From Luzula sylvatica (taxonomy: Eukaryota; Streptophyta; Magnoliopsida; Poales; Juncaceae), in assembly GCA_946800325.1 (NCBI GenBank), contig OX326957.1:55605477-55669476 (forward strand): a DNA stretch of 64,000 nt, given 5' to 3'. The notes beneath the pieces were generated by a model. That model saw only the letters and a program-made list of their open reading frames with translations, ran no database searches and had not been told where the DNA came from. The position numbers and the translations under genes are program-made. Below, piece after piece: positions 1 to 10,708 of this stretch (its first letter is position 1; the number at the start of each line of letters is the position of its first letter).

Positions 1-902
1 TATCGGGTCTGGTATCAGACTGATAAGCGAAATATGGATACGGGTTTACCATTAATGGCGAACCCGTTTTGTTGAGAAATGCAAGGAGTGGATCGAGGTA
101 TGTCGAGAGGTTTGATTGAAAGGCACCGGAGGAAGGGGGGTCTGATTGGGCTAGAATTGTCATGGAATGGACGGTCGAGATTTTGATGTTGGATGAAGGA
201 GGGAGAGCTGTGCGGAGATTTTCCATGGCTGTGACGAGTTGGGAGGATACACTGGGGCCTGCGTAAGAAAAAACTTCATTTCCGACTGAAATGGAGGAGA
301 TGGAGGCCAGAGAAGGGAGATTGGAGGAGAGCCAAGAGGAGGCGGAGGCTGGACTGGATGCTAGGACTGCGATATCTCCATTTGAGGCGCCAACAAGTAA
401 TGAAATGGAGGGCACGGAGGAGATCGAGGAGATAATTGTCGGATTGGTGCCGTAGAGTCTGAGCTTCTGAAAGGCCGTTGTGGAGAGGAGACGAACTGTG
501 GATGATGGAGGAGGAAGATTGTCTGCTACTTCTCCGTAGTTCACTCCCAAAAATGGTTCTGAAGCTGTGCCATTAGAGCATTGAAACAGTATACAGTTAG
601 ATTATATAGATACTGGAAGTTCAAATTCTCGAAATCATTTCAAAAGCAACAGAAAATGCAAACACCATTAGTATTATTATCCCATCTTAAGCAACTGTTA
701 TTGCCTAATTTAAAAAAAAAATAAGTGCGAAACTGTGATTGAAGATTGAACAACATCGAAATTGAGCTCGATTATGCTCGAATTTAAGAAAGTCACATCC
801 GAAATTTCAATTGGGGAAAGCGGTAAAGCAGGAGCACAACTTACAAGCGAACAAGAAGACTCGAAAGAATCCCAATAGTAGAATAATCAGCAGCTTCTCC
901 AT
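1..902 (-). CDS. Glucan endo-1,3-beta-glucosidase (GH17), 5' part, two exons
   Basis: This is a secreted plant beta-1,3-glucanase of glycoside hydrolase family 17, which hydrolyses callose-type glucan in the wall or apoplast. Exon 1 is 902..845. It encodes a Met-Glu-Lys-Leu-Leu start and a hydrophobic signal peptide (IILLLGFFRVFLFA), and ends inside a codon at a good GTAAGT donor. Exon 2 starts at 565 after a CAG acceptor and stays open to the window edge. A phase-1 intron just after the signal peptide is the classic position in this family. Exon 2 opens with the family N-terminus GVNYGEVADNLPPPS, then has the KLRLYGTNP strand, a SVGNEVF motif that contains the proton-donor Glu of GH17 (N-E-V), and later MVNPYPYFAY. 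About 208 residues are visible, including the signal peptide. The nucleophile Glu and any C-terminal X8 domain or GPI signal lie beyond base 1, so the subclass cannot be told. No stop or frameshift is seen. Confidence 0.9.
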
Positions 903-1595
903 TGTTGGAAAGAGTGACGGAACAGAGAGAGAAGATTTATATTTGTATTGATTATTACAATATTCAAACTTCAAAGTGGAGCAATAAAGGCAGTCGTTTG
1001 GTGGTACCGGTGCACGATGAACCGAGCAAATTAAGATCTGCCACGTAATGAACTCGTTCAATTAGGCTTGCTGGTCAATTGTGGACCAGGTGGTCTTAAT
1101 AAAGTTGATTCCTTTCTTTTCTTGTTGCTCCGAGCCTGGAATCTTCTTGGGCCCGTTTGGCAAGCGGAATTAGTAGAGTGGAATTGGATTATAAGGAGGA
1201 GGAATAAAAAGTTCTGGAATTAGTAATTTCACAGTTTGTTTGGATGTCCGAATTATAAAATGCTGGAAAGTATAATTATTTGTTTGGTTGTTTGAAAAAT
1301 TCTGAAATTTTGTTGTTGTAATATGAAATTAGTTAAAGTTATTATGAATGTAATAATATTTTTTTGTGAAAACTATTTCTCACTATAATTGTACATTAAA
1401 TATTGTACATTAAATATTAACATAAGAAATCACAAAACATAATCTAAATCCAAAAAGAATTAAAATTTCAAACATAATTAAATTTTCAAATACTAGTTAT
1501 CGATAAACTCAAAATATAAAGTATGTTTGAAACAAAACAAACTATCAAAAATTAACATACAAAATACTTTTCTAAACATAATTCATCTAAAAAAC

Positions 1596-2795
1596 CTACA
1601 TTCCGCGTCTAACCCACATCTCTCTCATGATTTGCTCTCTAATTTGAACCCATTCCCTTACGTCATCTCTAGTTCGTGATCCACTCCTCCTATGTCCTTG
1701 GGAAGGACGCATAGCCACATCTTCTTCGGTTGGTACGAATCCATCAAGTTCGTCGGCAATAATGTAATTGTGAAGTATGCAACACGCAATAACTATATCG
1801 ACTTGGGTAGATCTAGGAAAGAAAGGCGGACCGGTAAGAATTTTGAATCGATTTTTTAACGCACCAAACGCTCGCTCAATTGTTGTGCGCAAAGATGAGT
1901 GTCTGAGGTTAAAAAGCTCTTTATCGGTCGTCGGAGGATTACTAGAAAATTCTTTTAAATGGTATCGAACACCACGAAAAGGAGAGATATATCCCGGCTG
2001 TGTGGAATATCCCGCATCGGCTAAATAATATTTTCCCATTGGAATACATATTCTGTCATCTCTCTCCGTGGCGTTATTAAGTACCAAAGCATCGTGTGCG
2101 GTACCTTCCCATCCAGCAAGTACGTACGTAAATTGGAGATTGAAATCGACCGCAGCTAGGACATTTTGTGTTGGAACATGCTTACGACCTCGATATCGTG
2201 ATGCATCTTTACTAGCAACACTAATAGGGACGTGAGTCCCATCAACCGCACCAATGCAATTTTTAAAGAAAGGGTGAAACCTAGAATTTGAGGTGATCAC
2301 TTCGGATGGCTCGGTACTTGGTGGTTTCATGTATTCATCTCGCAACTCGCCAATTGCATATAAGACATTTTTGAACCGTCGACTAACCGTTTCGATCGAA
2401 CGACGAAAATTAACTCCAATAACTCTACCCCGCACACTATGCCCCACAATATGCAAAAACATGGCTACTTGCTCCTCCACACTAACATAACAAGAATCTT
2501 CCAACAAATTTCTTTCTCTGAATTTTTGGCACAAATTAAAGAACAATTCTCGGTTCATACGAAGCATGTCTACGCATGCAATATCCGATTCATACATAAT
2601 TCTAGATAAATATCTATTTCGTTCGGAAACTCTAGTTGGAGATAATGCTCTAGTGATTTTTCTTCCTTGTCGTCGTACAATCCAAGACACAATAATAATT
2701 GCAAAAACAGCGGCAACATAGTCATCTTGCGCAAGATTCTCCATTAAATCTACAAACATATACAAATTTGATTGATTGTTAGTTGAGATTCTCAA
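1596..2795 (-). CDS. PIF/Harbinger transposase (HARBI1/ALP1-like nuclease)
   Basis: This is a DDE-superfamily transposase that would cut and paste elements with the flanking Harbinger ends. The open frame is 399 codons with no interruption. The first catalytic Asp is in CIGAVDGTHVPI (residue about 185), the second in KYYLADAGYS (about 260) and the Glu in LRTTIERAFGALKNRF (about 307), all in the usual spacing. Residues 46-150 form the helical N-terminal region with the FRRSIETVSRRF helix-turn-helix-like segment. The start is uncertain. The Met at 2744 (MENLAQDDY) follows a plausible TTTGTAG splice acceptor, so the protein may begin there (382 residues) after a 5' intron. The family includes domesticated plant proteins (ALP1), but the location inside matching inverted repeats makes this a transposon gene. 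The open frame suggests recent activity. Confidence 0.9.
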   Translation of the reverse strand: MRISTNNQSNLYMFVDLMENLAQDDYVAAVFAIIIVSWIVRRQGRKITRALSPTRVSERNRYLSRIMYESDIACVDMLRMNRELFFNLCQKFRERNLLEDSCYVSVEEQVAMFLHIVGHSVRGRVIGVNFRRSIETVSRRFKNVLYAIGELRDEYMKPPSTEPSEVITSNSRFHPFFKNCIGAVDGTHVPISVASKDASRYRGRKHVPTQNVLAAVDFNLQFTYVLAGWEGTAHDALVLNNATERDDRICIPMGKYYLADAGYSTQPGYISPFRGVRYHLKEFSSNPPTTDKELFNLRHSSLRTTIERAFGALKNRFKILTGPPFFPRSTQVDIVIACCILHNYIIADELDGFVPTEEDVAMRPSQGHRRSGSRTRDDVREWVQIREQIMREMWVRRGM

Positions 2796-2935
2796 GTCTA
2801 TAGTGAATTATCAAATTGATATTTTGAAAAAAAACCTGAAATTAGAAAGATGTGCAAAATTTGGACATTTAGTGACTTATCCAATTGACAGTAAACCAAA
2901 TTTTACTGTGAACTAAATTATGTGAGATTTACCAA

Positions 2936-3185
2936 ATTCAACTCAATTGAGAGTGACCATATCATTCAACTCAAGTCACAGTGATCATTCAATTTCAGCT
3001 AATTCAACTATTATACCCACAATTAATTCAATTGTCACAGTGACCAAATCACAGTGAAATTGACCAAATCAAGTCACAGTGACCATATCACAGTGACCAT
3101 ATCACAGCTAATTCAGTAGCCAAATCAAGTCACAGTGACCATATCACAGGGAAATTGACCAAATTTACAACACAATTATACCCAC
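2936..3185. repeat. Degenerate minisatellite inside the Harbinger element
   Basis: Units built on CAAGTCACAGTGACCATATCACAG recur with variable spacing, interspersed with AATTCAACT and ACCCACAATTAATTCAATTG segments. The array lies upstream of the transposase, in the element's 5' region. Confidence 0.7.
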
Positions 3186-3728
3186 AATTAATTCAATCAA
3201 GGAAAAATTATTACTCAATCAAGACATAGTAACCAAATGAAGACACAATAGCCAAATTTACTACATAATTACTCATAATTACTAAAAACGTTCAATCAGA
3301 AATGGGATTCAAGTCAAAGAAGTAATTTTAGTCAAGAAAAAAACACATACACGCATACATACCTGAAGGAGAAATGAGGTGATTGAAGGGATTCAATTCA
3401 AAGAACAAGTCCTGAGAAGGTAGAGAAGGCACACACATAAACGATAGAGAAACCAGCCAAAGTCGGAGAGAAGGTTTTTGTGAGAAAATTAGAAATTGGA
3501 GAGAGGAGAGAGAAAGCATGTGTGGGTATTATTAGCGCCAATAAGTTTTGCGGGAAATTTCCGCTCCAGCTTTTCTACGAGCGGCAAAATGGAGAATCTC
3601 AATAGAAGAAAAAAGTGGAGCACCTCCTAATTCTTTCGTTAACATGTCAACCAAACAAGGAATATCAATTGAGTGGAATTAGAAAAGTCCGCTCGTCTCA
3701 AAATTCCATGTGCCAAACAGGCCCTTAA

Positions 3729-4158
3729 GGGTGTGCTCCAATGAGAGGGAATGGGAGGGAGGGAATGGGAATGGAGGGGAAGGTTAATTTTTACCTTGCT
3801 CCCAAGTTTTTTTTTGATGAGGGAGAAAGGGAATGAAGGGGACACTATTTCTCCTCCATATACAAAAGAGACCAAAAAATTTTCTCCCCAAATTTGGGGG
3901 GTAATGGAGGGGACAAAATGTTAAAACATTCTAATACCTAAAATACCCTTATTTTTATTATATAGTTGGTAATTATTTAAAGGGTAAAATTGTAATTTTT
4001 TTATGATGTTATTCTTTCCCTTCCTTTCCCCTTCATTAAACATTTTTGAATTCGGGAGCAAGAGAAATTTCTTCTCTTCCCTTCCCCTTTATTCCCTTCC
4101 CTTTCATTCTCTTCCCCTCCATTCTCTTCCCCTTCGAAAAAAACTCGGGAGCACACCC
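3729..4158. mobile_element. Tourist-type MITE with TAA target duplication
   Basis: The ends are GGGTGTGCTCC and GGAGCACACCC, a perfect 11-bp inverted repeat, flanked on both sides by TAA (3726-3728 and 4159-4161). The body is 430 bp and non-coding. Its arms are rich in GAGGGAATGGGAGGG on the left and the complementary CCCTTCC on the right. The TAA target is characteristic of PIF/Harbinger. It sits exactly between two other Harbinger-type elements. Confidence 0.85.
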
Positions 4159-4161
4159 TAA

Positions 4162-5277
4162 GGGTTTGTTTGGGAGCATGAAATTTGTTACGGAATGGAA
4201 TTATCCAACCTAATTTGATTAAAAAAAATATTGAAATTATTTTTTTTTAGGAATTTTTTAATTCTACAAAACTAGCAAATATTGATTCTTCAAATTTGAG
4301 GAGTGACAAAGTGGAGAAAAATTTATAATCAAGAAATAATTATATTATAATGATTAAATTTGTATAATCAATATAATATTATATATTAATATAATAATAT
4401 ATAATAATTATCATACATAATAATTATATTAGATATATATAATTAATATAATATTATATATATTCATAAAGAAAACTATTATATTATTGTATTTGTAAAA
4501 ATAATATAATAATACCATAATAATAATATTATTATTGTAATATATTATATGCTATAATATTATATTATTATTATTAAAACATAATTATTATATGCTATAA
4601 TATTATATTATTATTATTAAAATATAATTATTATATATTATTACAATAATATATACTATTATATTAATTATATGGTTATAATATTTTTTTATGATAATAT
4701 AATTACTATATATTTGTAATATTATAATAATAAAATAAGTAGAATAATTAGAATATATAATAATAATAGACAAAATAACGTTATAATAATATAAAAGTAC
4801 ATTTAATATCTTTATATTTCTATTACAATATAGTATTATTATAATTATATATTGCAATAATGATATATTATTCAATGAAACTTTATTTCTACATTTTAAA
4901 AAACAAAATTCCAAAATTTCGTAAACAACAAAACAAATAATTGTATTTTCTAGTTAAAAAGAAAATCTTGAATATTAAAATAATATAATAATAATGTTAT
5001 TATATGTTATTATATTATATTATTATTATAATATTATATATATAATTAATATTGTATTATATATTATTATTTTTTATCAATTTGATGAAATATTTCTTCT
5101 ACATTTTCAACAACAAAATTCCAAAATTTTGTAAACAACCAAATAAAAAATTACATTTTCCAGTATCTTATAATATAAACATCCAAACAAACTGTGGAAT
5201 TATTAATTCCAGAACTTTTTACTCCTCCACCTTATAATCCGATTCCACTCTACTAATTCCGCTTGCCAAACGACCCC
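4162..5277. mobile_element. Non-autonomous PIF/Harbinger element, AT-rich
   Basis: The left end is GGGTTTGTTTGGGAGCATG and the right end CTTGCCAAACGACCCC, with TAA on both flanks (4159-4161 and 5278-5280). The last 95 bases are nearly the reverse complement of the first 95 bases of the transposase-bearing element at 1149, and match the right end of the element at 32481-33799. The interior is almost pure A+T with no credible gene, so it would need the transposase in trans. Confidence 0.85.
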
Positions 5278-5370
5278 TAACATGAAACTATATCTTGCCC
5301 CATAATTCATCATCAAATTTTTTGAACATTAACAAGAAATATCTAAATTTATAATTAACAATTAATTTAT

Positions 5371-5817
5371 GGTGACACTATTGCATGAGCTAACATGGCT
5401 AAATTGAGAGTTGTTTCATTTTTTTTAATGAAATGACCCATATACCCCTATTTATGGTGATTGATATTTATTATACTTATATATAATTATTTATATCTTT
5501 CATGAATAATGCAAAAAAAAAAATTATAATATTATGAAAAAATCAAATATAACCAATATATATTAATTTTCATATATATATATAACATGTTACAATTTAA
5601 TTGTTCTTTTATAATGAAAAAAATTAAGAATAGAAATATTTTTTATATATGAAAGATTTTATTTGCATGATTTTATAGAAAGTGATAAACTAATAGATAA
5701 ATGCAAGAAATATCAATCATAAATTCATCACTAACGGGGGGTATAACGGTCATTTGATAAAACAAAATTGAAATCGCTTTCAGTTTAGTCATGTTGGTTC
5801 TTGCAATAGCGCCACCC
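5371..5817. mobile_element. Mutator-like MITE, copy 1
   Basis: The arms GGTGACACTATTGCATGAGC and GGTTCTTGCAATAGCGCCACC are inverted repeats of about 40 bp that include a TAACATGGCTAAATTGAGAG segment. The flanks TTAATTTAT and TTAATTAAT agree at 8 of 9 positions, compatible with a 9-bp Mutator-type target duplication. The element at 34884-35334 belongs to the same family. Confidence 0.65.
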
Positions 5818-6203
5818 TTAATTAATATTGATTAATAATTGTTAATTTATATATGTTCATTATTTATTATTTAACTGCTAATTAAGTGTTTTTGTTTTGT
5901 CAATCACCATGTTAATTAAGTGCGTTAATTATGGCATAGAGTATGTGGTGGTGAATTCTGGGGACAGGGTAAATGGCCTCATTATTAATTAGTAAACAGT
6001 ACAGATCGAAAAAATAAAATAGAAAGAAAAAGGGGTCTTTTTGCAAAAGGAGGCGTGTCCGTGTTTGGAAATTCTCTCTTTTGCGCATGGGACGCTCTTA
6101 GCTCTTAAGTTAACTAAACTAAACTAAGTCATGGAAAGGTATCATTCTCTCTAGTAAATGGAGAGAAAAGGTCTATGAGGTAGTTCAGTAGCTGTCAAAA
6201 TAT

Positions 6204-6411
6204 GACAGATCTGGAAAACCGATCCGATCCGTTCAAATCCGAATCGAAATCAAATGACCCGAATTCGAATTCGAAATCGAACCGAAACTGAAAGATCCAA
6301 ATTTGAAACCGAATAACTTGAATTCGAAATCCGAACCCGAACCCGTATTGATAAAAAAAAAATGTATATATAGCAGTAAAACCCGACCAACCCGATTGTC
6401 ATCTCTAGTCG
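6204..6411. mobile_element. Remnant of a CCGAACCCG-rich hAT-type short element
   Basis: The segment consists of repeated CCGAA/CCGAT words (GATCCGATCCG, CCGAACCCGAACCCG) and ends in GATTGTCATCTCTA. It resembles the four better defined hAT elements in this window that start TAGGGATG or TAGGGGTG. The left terminus and target duplication could not be matched. Confidence 0.35.
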
Positions 6412-6503
6412 TGACTTTCAAACCTGACTCGGCGAAACTCTCCAGTAGGATGTAAATGGAGATAAGCTATGTTGTGCAGTATATGCCGTGGTATATCCAC
6501 GTA

Positions 6504-6762
6504 AGGAAAATTCTATCATACACCCTTTTACAACAGTATTTTGGTTATTTTGGCAATTAATTATATTTGTAAAAAAGTGTATCATAAAATTTATCTTTTA
6601 TGAACATTTTTGTTTAAATGAACAACAACAAATTTCAATTTAGTCAAACATTAATTGATAAATATATTTGAGATCTTACCTTAAATATTCATAAATAGAA
6701 AATTACTCCAAATACCCTTGAAAATGGGTGTATGATAAGAAAAAATGTGTATGATAGAAGCC
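6504..6762. mobile_element. Fold-back MITE (TTCTATCATACACC family), copy 1
   Basis: It begins with AATTCTATCATACACCC and ends with GTGTATGATAGAAGCC, in inverted orientation. The interior shares TTTTGGTTATTTTGGCAATTAATTATATTTG and related blocks with the element at 7858-8115. No clear target duplication was found. No gene is seen in the surrounding 5.8-8.6 kb. Confidence 0.55.
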
Positions 6763-7857
6763 AATTGATCGTTGGATATGTATGGAATATTCTAGTGATC
6801 TATTCAAAAAATATTTCAAAATTAAATTAAATAATTGTTGAATATTTACAAGTGCATTTGAAAAACAAAAATATTATATTTGAAATCGAACAAATATACA
6901 AATTACATAAGTAAATAAACAAATATAATATTTTTTTATTTTATAACATGTTTTTTTAATAATAACAAACTTTTAGTATTTTTTACGTCAGACATTTAGT
7001 AACAATTGGAATTCTCGAGAGCTAACTCAACTCCCCGACATTTCGAGTTGACTCGGCATCTGAATCAGAGTGAGTAAAACTTGAGACTTGACTCGCCAAG
7101 TTATGTTGAAATTCAAGATAACATGGTAGACTCGATTCGATTCGATTATAAGATTCAATTTATTAATTATTACATATTTATTAATCATTAGTACATACAC
7201 ACCTAAAATATATATGAGTATATCTAACATATAACTATATTTGTGATCACGTTAATTCTGACTTAAAAGAAATATTTAGATGTACGCTAGCAAAGACGAG
7301 CCAAGATCGAAAGTTCGGTAGGACGGAGGAGGGACTATTTTAAGTATGAAAATATATTTAATGAATTATTACATAATCATATTCATCTATGGTTCATTGA
7401 TTTGGTGCTGATCTGGACAAGACGGAGACGGGGCCGTTCCTACGATTTTGGAGGGCTTAGGTTGAAATTCAAATGAATTTACAGAAACTTCATCGTATTA
7501 TAACATATAATAATAATAATAATTCAAACATAAAAATAATTTTACTCGTACTTTTAAAGCAAATATAACAATTAAATTTGAATAATCCAAATTTTATGTG
7601 AAATCGTTGTATGATAGAATTATCCATTAAATTGATATATAATTTGTAAATTTGAAAACCAAATTGAACAAAATGATATTATTTAAATAATATTATATTT
7701 ATGAATTGATTCCGACACTCTCGAATTAACAACATTTTCAAATTAACACTATTCCCAAATTAATTTGACAATCTAAAAACGAATCCCAAATTAGCATCGT
7801 GGTGATAATTAACTCGAAATGCTTTGGAAAGATATTTCAGTGGTGTTACTTAAATTT

Positions 7858-8115
7858 GGAATTCTATCATACACCATTTTTCTTATGATACACCCATTTT
7901 CAAGGATATTTTGAGTAATTATCCATTTATTAATATTTAAGGTAAGATCTTAAGCATATTTATCAATTAATGTTTGACTAATTTGGAATTCTTTGTTGTT
8001 CATTTAAAGAGAAAATCTCCATAAAAGACAAATTTTATGATACACCATTTTACAAATATAATTAATTGCTAAAATACCCAAAATACCCTTATAAAAGGGT
8101 GTATGATAGAACTCC
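7858..8115. mobile_element. Fold-back MITE (TTCTATCATACACC family), copy 2
   Basis: The ends GGAATTCTATCATACACC and GGTGTATGATAGAACTCC are inverted repeats with one mismatch. Internal sequence is shared with the 6504-6762 element in the opposite order, so the two copies lie in opposite orientations. Confidence 0.65.
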
Positions 8116-8117
8116 CC

Positions 8118-8170
<53 letters not shown>

Positions 8171-8177
<7 letters not shown>

Positions 8178-8400
8178 GTTAAGATACTTAATTAAGTATC
8201 ATGAGTTTGGTACTTAAGACTTTTTGACCATTAGATTTGCTTTGAGATCTGTGCATTTAATGATTATCATAAACTGATATGGAAATAATTAATGATGAAT
8301 ATATATAGCATTAAAAAATACAAATCTCAAAGCAAATCTAATGGTTAAAATATCCTAAGTACCAAACCAATGATACTTAATTGAGTATCTTATCCATCCT

Positions 8401-8401
<1 letters not shown>
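8171..8401. mobile_element. Long-inverted-repeat MITE between microsatellites
   Basis: The first roughly 80 bases (GAGGATGGTTAAGATACTTA onward) are repeated inverted at the right end (TTGAGTATCTTATCCATCCTC). Only a short AT-rich loop separates the arms. It sits between an AT/GA microsatellite (8121-8172) and an AT tract (8404-8452), which hides any TA target duplication. Confidence 0.65.

Positions 8402-8403
<2 letters not shown>

Positions 8404-8452
<49 letters not shown>
8404..8452. repeat. (AT)n microsatellite
   Basis: An uninterrupted alternating AT tract. Similar tracts occur at 9179-9230, 25673-25732, 28134-28166 and 40772-40796. Confidence 0.95.
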
Positions 8453-8456
<4 letters not shown>

Positions 8457-8646
8457 GTATTTTATATAGTTCTATAGGAAGTGAAGACTCGCTCCTCTAA
8501 TGATTTTTTCTGTAATTCCTCTTCCTCTAAGTCGATTTTTCTTAAAAATAACAAGTTACCATGACAATGATCTGGCATTTTTTTTTTTTTAGACAATTTT
8601 CGGCAAAGGGAGAAATTCGGAATGAAAAAAAAAATCCTAGACAAAA

Positions 8647-8719
8647 AGCCGGCTATCGGAGTTGAACCGATGACCATCGCATTACAAATGCGATGCTCTA
8701 ACCTCTGAGCTAAGCCGGC
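8647..8719 (-). tRNA. trnT-UGU: Plastid-derived tRNA-Thr(UGU) in a nuclear plastid insert
   Basis: The minus strand folds as a complete 73-nt cloverleaf. The acceptor stem is GCCGGCT with AGCCGGC, the D arm GCTCAGAGGTTAGAGC, the anticodon arm CGCAT-TTGTAAT-GCG with anticodon TGT, and the T arm CATCGGTTCAACTCCGATA. No CCA is encoded. It is very close to plastid trnT-UGU of land plants. It lies next to an atpI fragment on the same strand, which is not the usual plastid order. This fits a rearranged nuclear copy of plastid DNA. Whether it is expressed is unknown. Confidence 0.8.
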
Positions 8720-8808
8720 TCATATAATACAAATAGTCTATAAAAATTCTCGAGATTCTTTTAAATTTCACTCCAAATTATATCTTTTATTCTTTTTTTT
8801 TGATTTCG

Positions 8809-9174
8809 GGGTTTAATATACTTCTCAAAATAACTCAAGCCTTTTTTGCTAAGACCTGCATAAAAATATGCCACTGATGTGAGTAAAGCTAAGGCAACAG
8901 TAGTATTTATATCATTTGTAGGCGCAGCTAACTCACCATGAGGTAACTCTATGCTTTTCCAAGGTAAAAGAGCACCTGACCAATTCGAAACAAAAATAAA
9001 TAAGAATATAGTTCCAATATAAGGAACCCAGGGTTCATACCCTTTTCCAATCTGAGTTTTGCTCAAGTCTCGAATAAATTCAAGAATATATTCAAAGAAA
9101 TTCTGACCGTCAGTTGGAATCATTTGTGGATTCCGGACAGTTATAATGACTGATATTAATAAGATAACAATTAC

Positions 9175-9177
<3 letters not shown>
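8809..9177 (-). pseudogene. atpI: Nuclear fragment of plastid atpI (ATP synthase subunit a)
   Basis: About 123 codons match the middle of plastid atpI, the membrane subunit a (IV) of the ATP synthase F0 part. Recognisable stretches are [36 protein letters not shown] and [17 protein letters not shown]. The start codon, the N-terminal roughly 45 residues and the C-terminal transmembrane helices with the essential Arg are missing. Upstream, homology stops abruptly at an AT microsatellite (9179-9230). Downstream it leaves the family after KYIKP. The frame is open, but several normally invariant residues are changed (for example IPTDGQ and IGKGYE), so it has diverged since transfer. It is non-functional as an ATPase subunit. 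Confidence 0.85.

Positions 9178-9178
<1 letters not shown>

Positions 9179-9230
<52 letters not shown>
9179..9230. repeat. (AT)n microsatellite at the edge of the plastid insert
   Basis: The pure AT tract directly abuts the last recognisable atpI codon. It may mark the junction of the plastid insertion or a later expansion there. Confidence 0.9.
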
Positions 9231-9233
<3 letters not shown>

Positions 9234-9300
9234 TTATATTCGAGGTCATATACTATGTCTTCATCATTCATGATTTTTATCCTTGTCACATGACACATGA

Positions 9301-9520
9301 TATTATTAATTAATGATTAATGATTAATTACTAATTCAATTAATACCAAATCAATATTAAATTTATATGTAAAAATAGATTAATAATTAATTAGCATGTA
9401 TTTTATTGGTACGTTAAAATTAACGGTTAATTCATTTTTGTGTGTTAATTGGATTGTTAATTACCTCCACTAATAATTCTCGAAATATGCATCGAATATG
9501 AGAGAGAGGAGTTGTGGGGG
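9301..9520. repeat. Dispersed AT-rich repeat, copy 1
   Basis: The blocks ATTAATACCAAAT, AAATTTATATGTAAAAAT, AGCATGTATTTTATTGGTACG and TTAACGGTTAATTCATTTTT recur in the same order at 38930-39115. Related words also occur near 47310-47410. No terminal structure is clear. From 9.5 to 10.48 kb I see no gene. Confidence 0.45.
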
Positions 9521-10489
9521 CAAAATAAATTTTCCCTCTATATTATTTATATTTGAGCCAATATGAACTCAACACCAGAGACTTTGAATACAGAAGGATT
9601 CGTGGGGGAGTAAAATATTCAATATATTTTACAGGTGTTCCTAAAGGAAGTTGAAAAGTGAGGATGGTATAAAAATATTCAAAAAATGTAGGGTTTTTCT
9701 CAAAAATTTCCCTTAATATTATTGTACAAGTATAAAAAATCAAGAATATAGTTTTATTTGTAAATACCCTTGTAATTACCATGGTTACATTGTAACTATA
9801 TTATCAATATAGTTTGGGTGCGGGACTTTGAACCCGCCTCAATAAATCAAAAAAAAAAATAACTCACTCAAACATCATTGACGAGGTGTCAAAGTGAGTT
9901 TAGTTGAATTGATTAATATTATTAATTGAATGAATTGACGGATTAATTGTCCGTTTAATTTAATTGACATGTTATTTAACATGTATTAATATTAACATAT
10001 TAAAATGAATTGACGTGTCAATTAAACGGGTTGGAATGAGTTTTGGGGAGGGGCAAGTATATTTTCCCTAAATATTATAAGAACGGTAAAATTTCTATTT
10101 ATATTCGTGTATAGTTAAAAACAAATTCCAAAATGACCAACCGGATTATATCCCATGTAATTTATTTATTTTTATGTATGTACAATTTTCAAAGTCTCGA
10201 ATTATCATACGTAAATGTACATAGTAGACAATATAGTTTTTTTTCTTGAAAATAATTTTCACTCCAATTCTCAAGATGCAATGCATGTTCTTACAAAATA
10301 TCAAAGAGTCGTAACCTATATATATTTTTATTTATTATTTCTAAAATTACATTATTAATATAATAATATTCTACAATATAATTATCTAATTTCATATGAA
10401 TAATTTAAAAAAATATCAAATTTATAATAAATCTAACTGAGAAAACATTCAGAAGTAAATAGAGGTGATAATATCTCCAGTTGAAAATA

Positions 10490-10708
10490 TCATTTGTACT
10501 CTAGTATTGTTATCAAATAATTACAACGATCAAAATCTGAAAAAGAACCAAACATACATGAAAAACAAAGTAACAATGCTGAAATATGAATTTAGATCGA
10601 CGGACACAAACTTGTTGAAAAAAAACAATTAAAGCCAAATCAAACCAAACCAAACCAACACAAACATACTAATATCATCATTTTTAAACACCGCAACGTA
10701 ATTTTACT
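10490..10708 (-). pseudogene. Fragment of the 3' flank of a CAP gene copy
   Basis: Read on the minus strand, this stretch lines up with the region downstream of the intact CAP gene (about 21770-21960) and of the truncated copy (about 34620-34780). Shared blocks include TGTTTGTGTTGGTTTGG, AATTGTTTTTTTT, CAACAAGTTTGTG and GATCTAAATTCATA. It contains only non-coding 3' sequence. Homology stops near 10708, where the probable Helitron begins, and does not resume beyond 13502. Confidence 0.6.

Larger units (their letters stand above)
1149..3724 (-). mobile_element. PIF/Harbinger DNA transposon with intact transposase
   Basis: The left end GGGCCCGTTTGGCAAGC and the right end GTGCCAAACAGGCCC are inverted terminal repeats of one family. 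The first 90 bases of the left end also match, inverted, the right ends of the elements ending at 5277 and 33799. An intact DDE transposase lies between them on the minus strand. The right flank is TTA, the usual Harbinger target. The left flank is CTT, so the 3-bp target duplication is not perfect and the left edge may be mutated or recombined. No second (Myb-like) ORF typical of autonomous PIF/Harbinger elements is seen in 2800-3700; the longest reading frame there is 63 codons. The element may therefore depend on a partner elsewhere for that protein. Confidence 0.8.

Noticed and set aside
4603..4914. 103-codon frame
   Set aside because: It is a translation of AT microsatellite-like DNA (Ile/Tyr/Asn runs) inside a non-autonomous Harbinger element.
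8121..9230. CRISPR-like or satellite array
   Set aside because: The repeats are plain AT and GA microsatellites with no spacers, and the DNA is eukaryotic.
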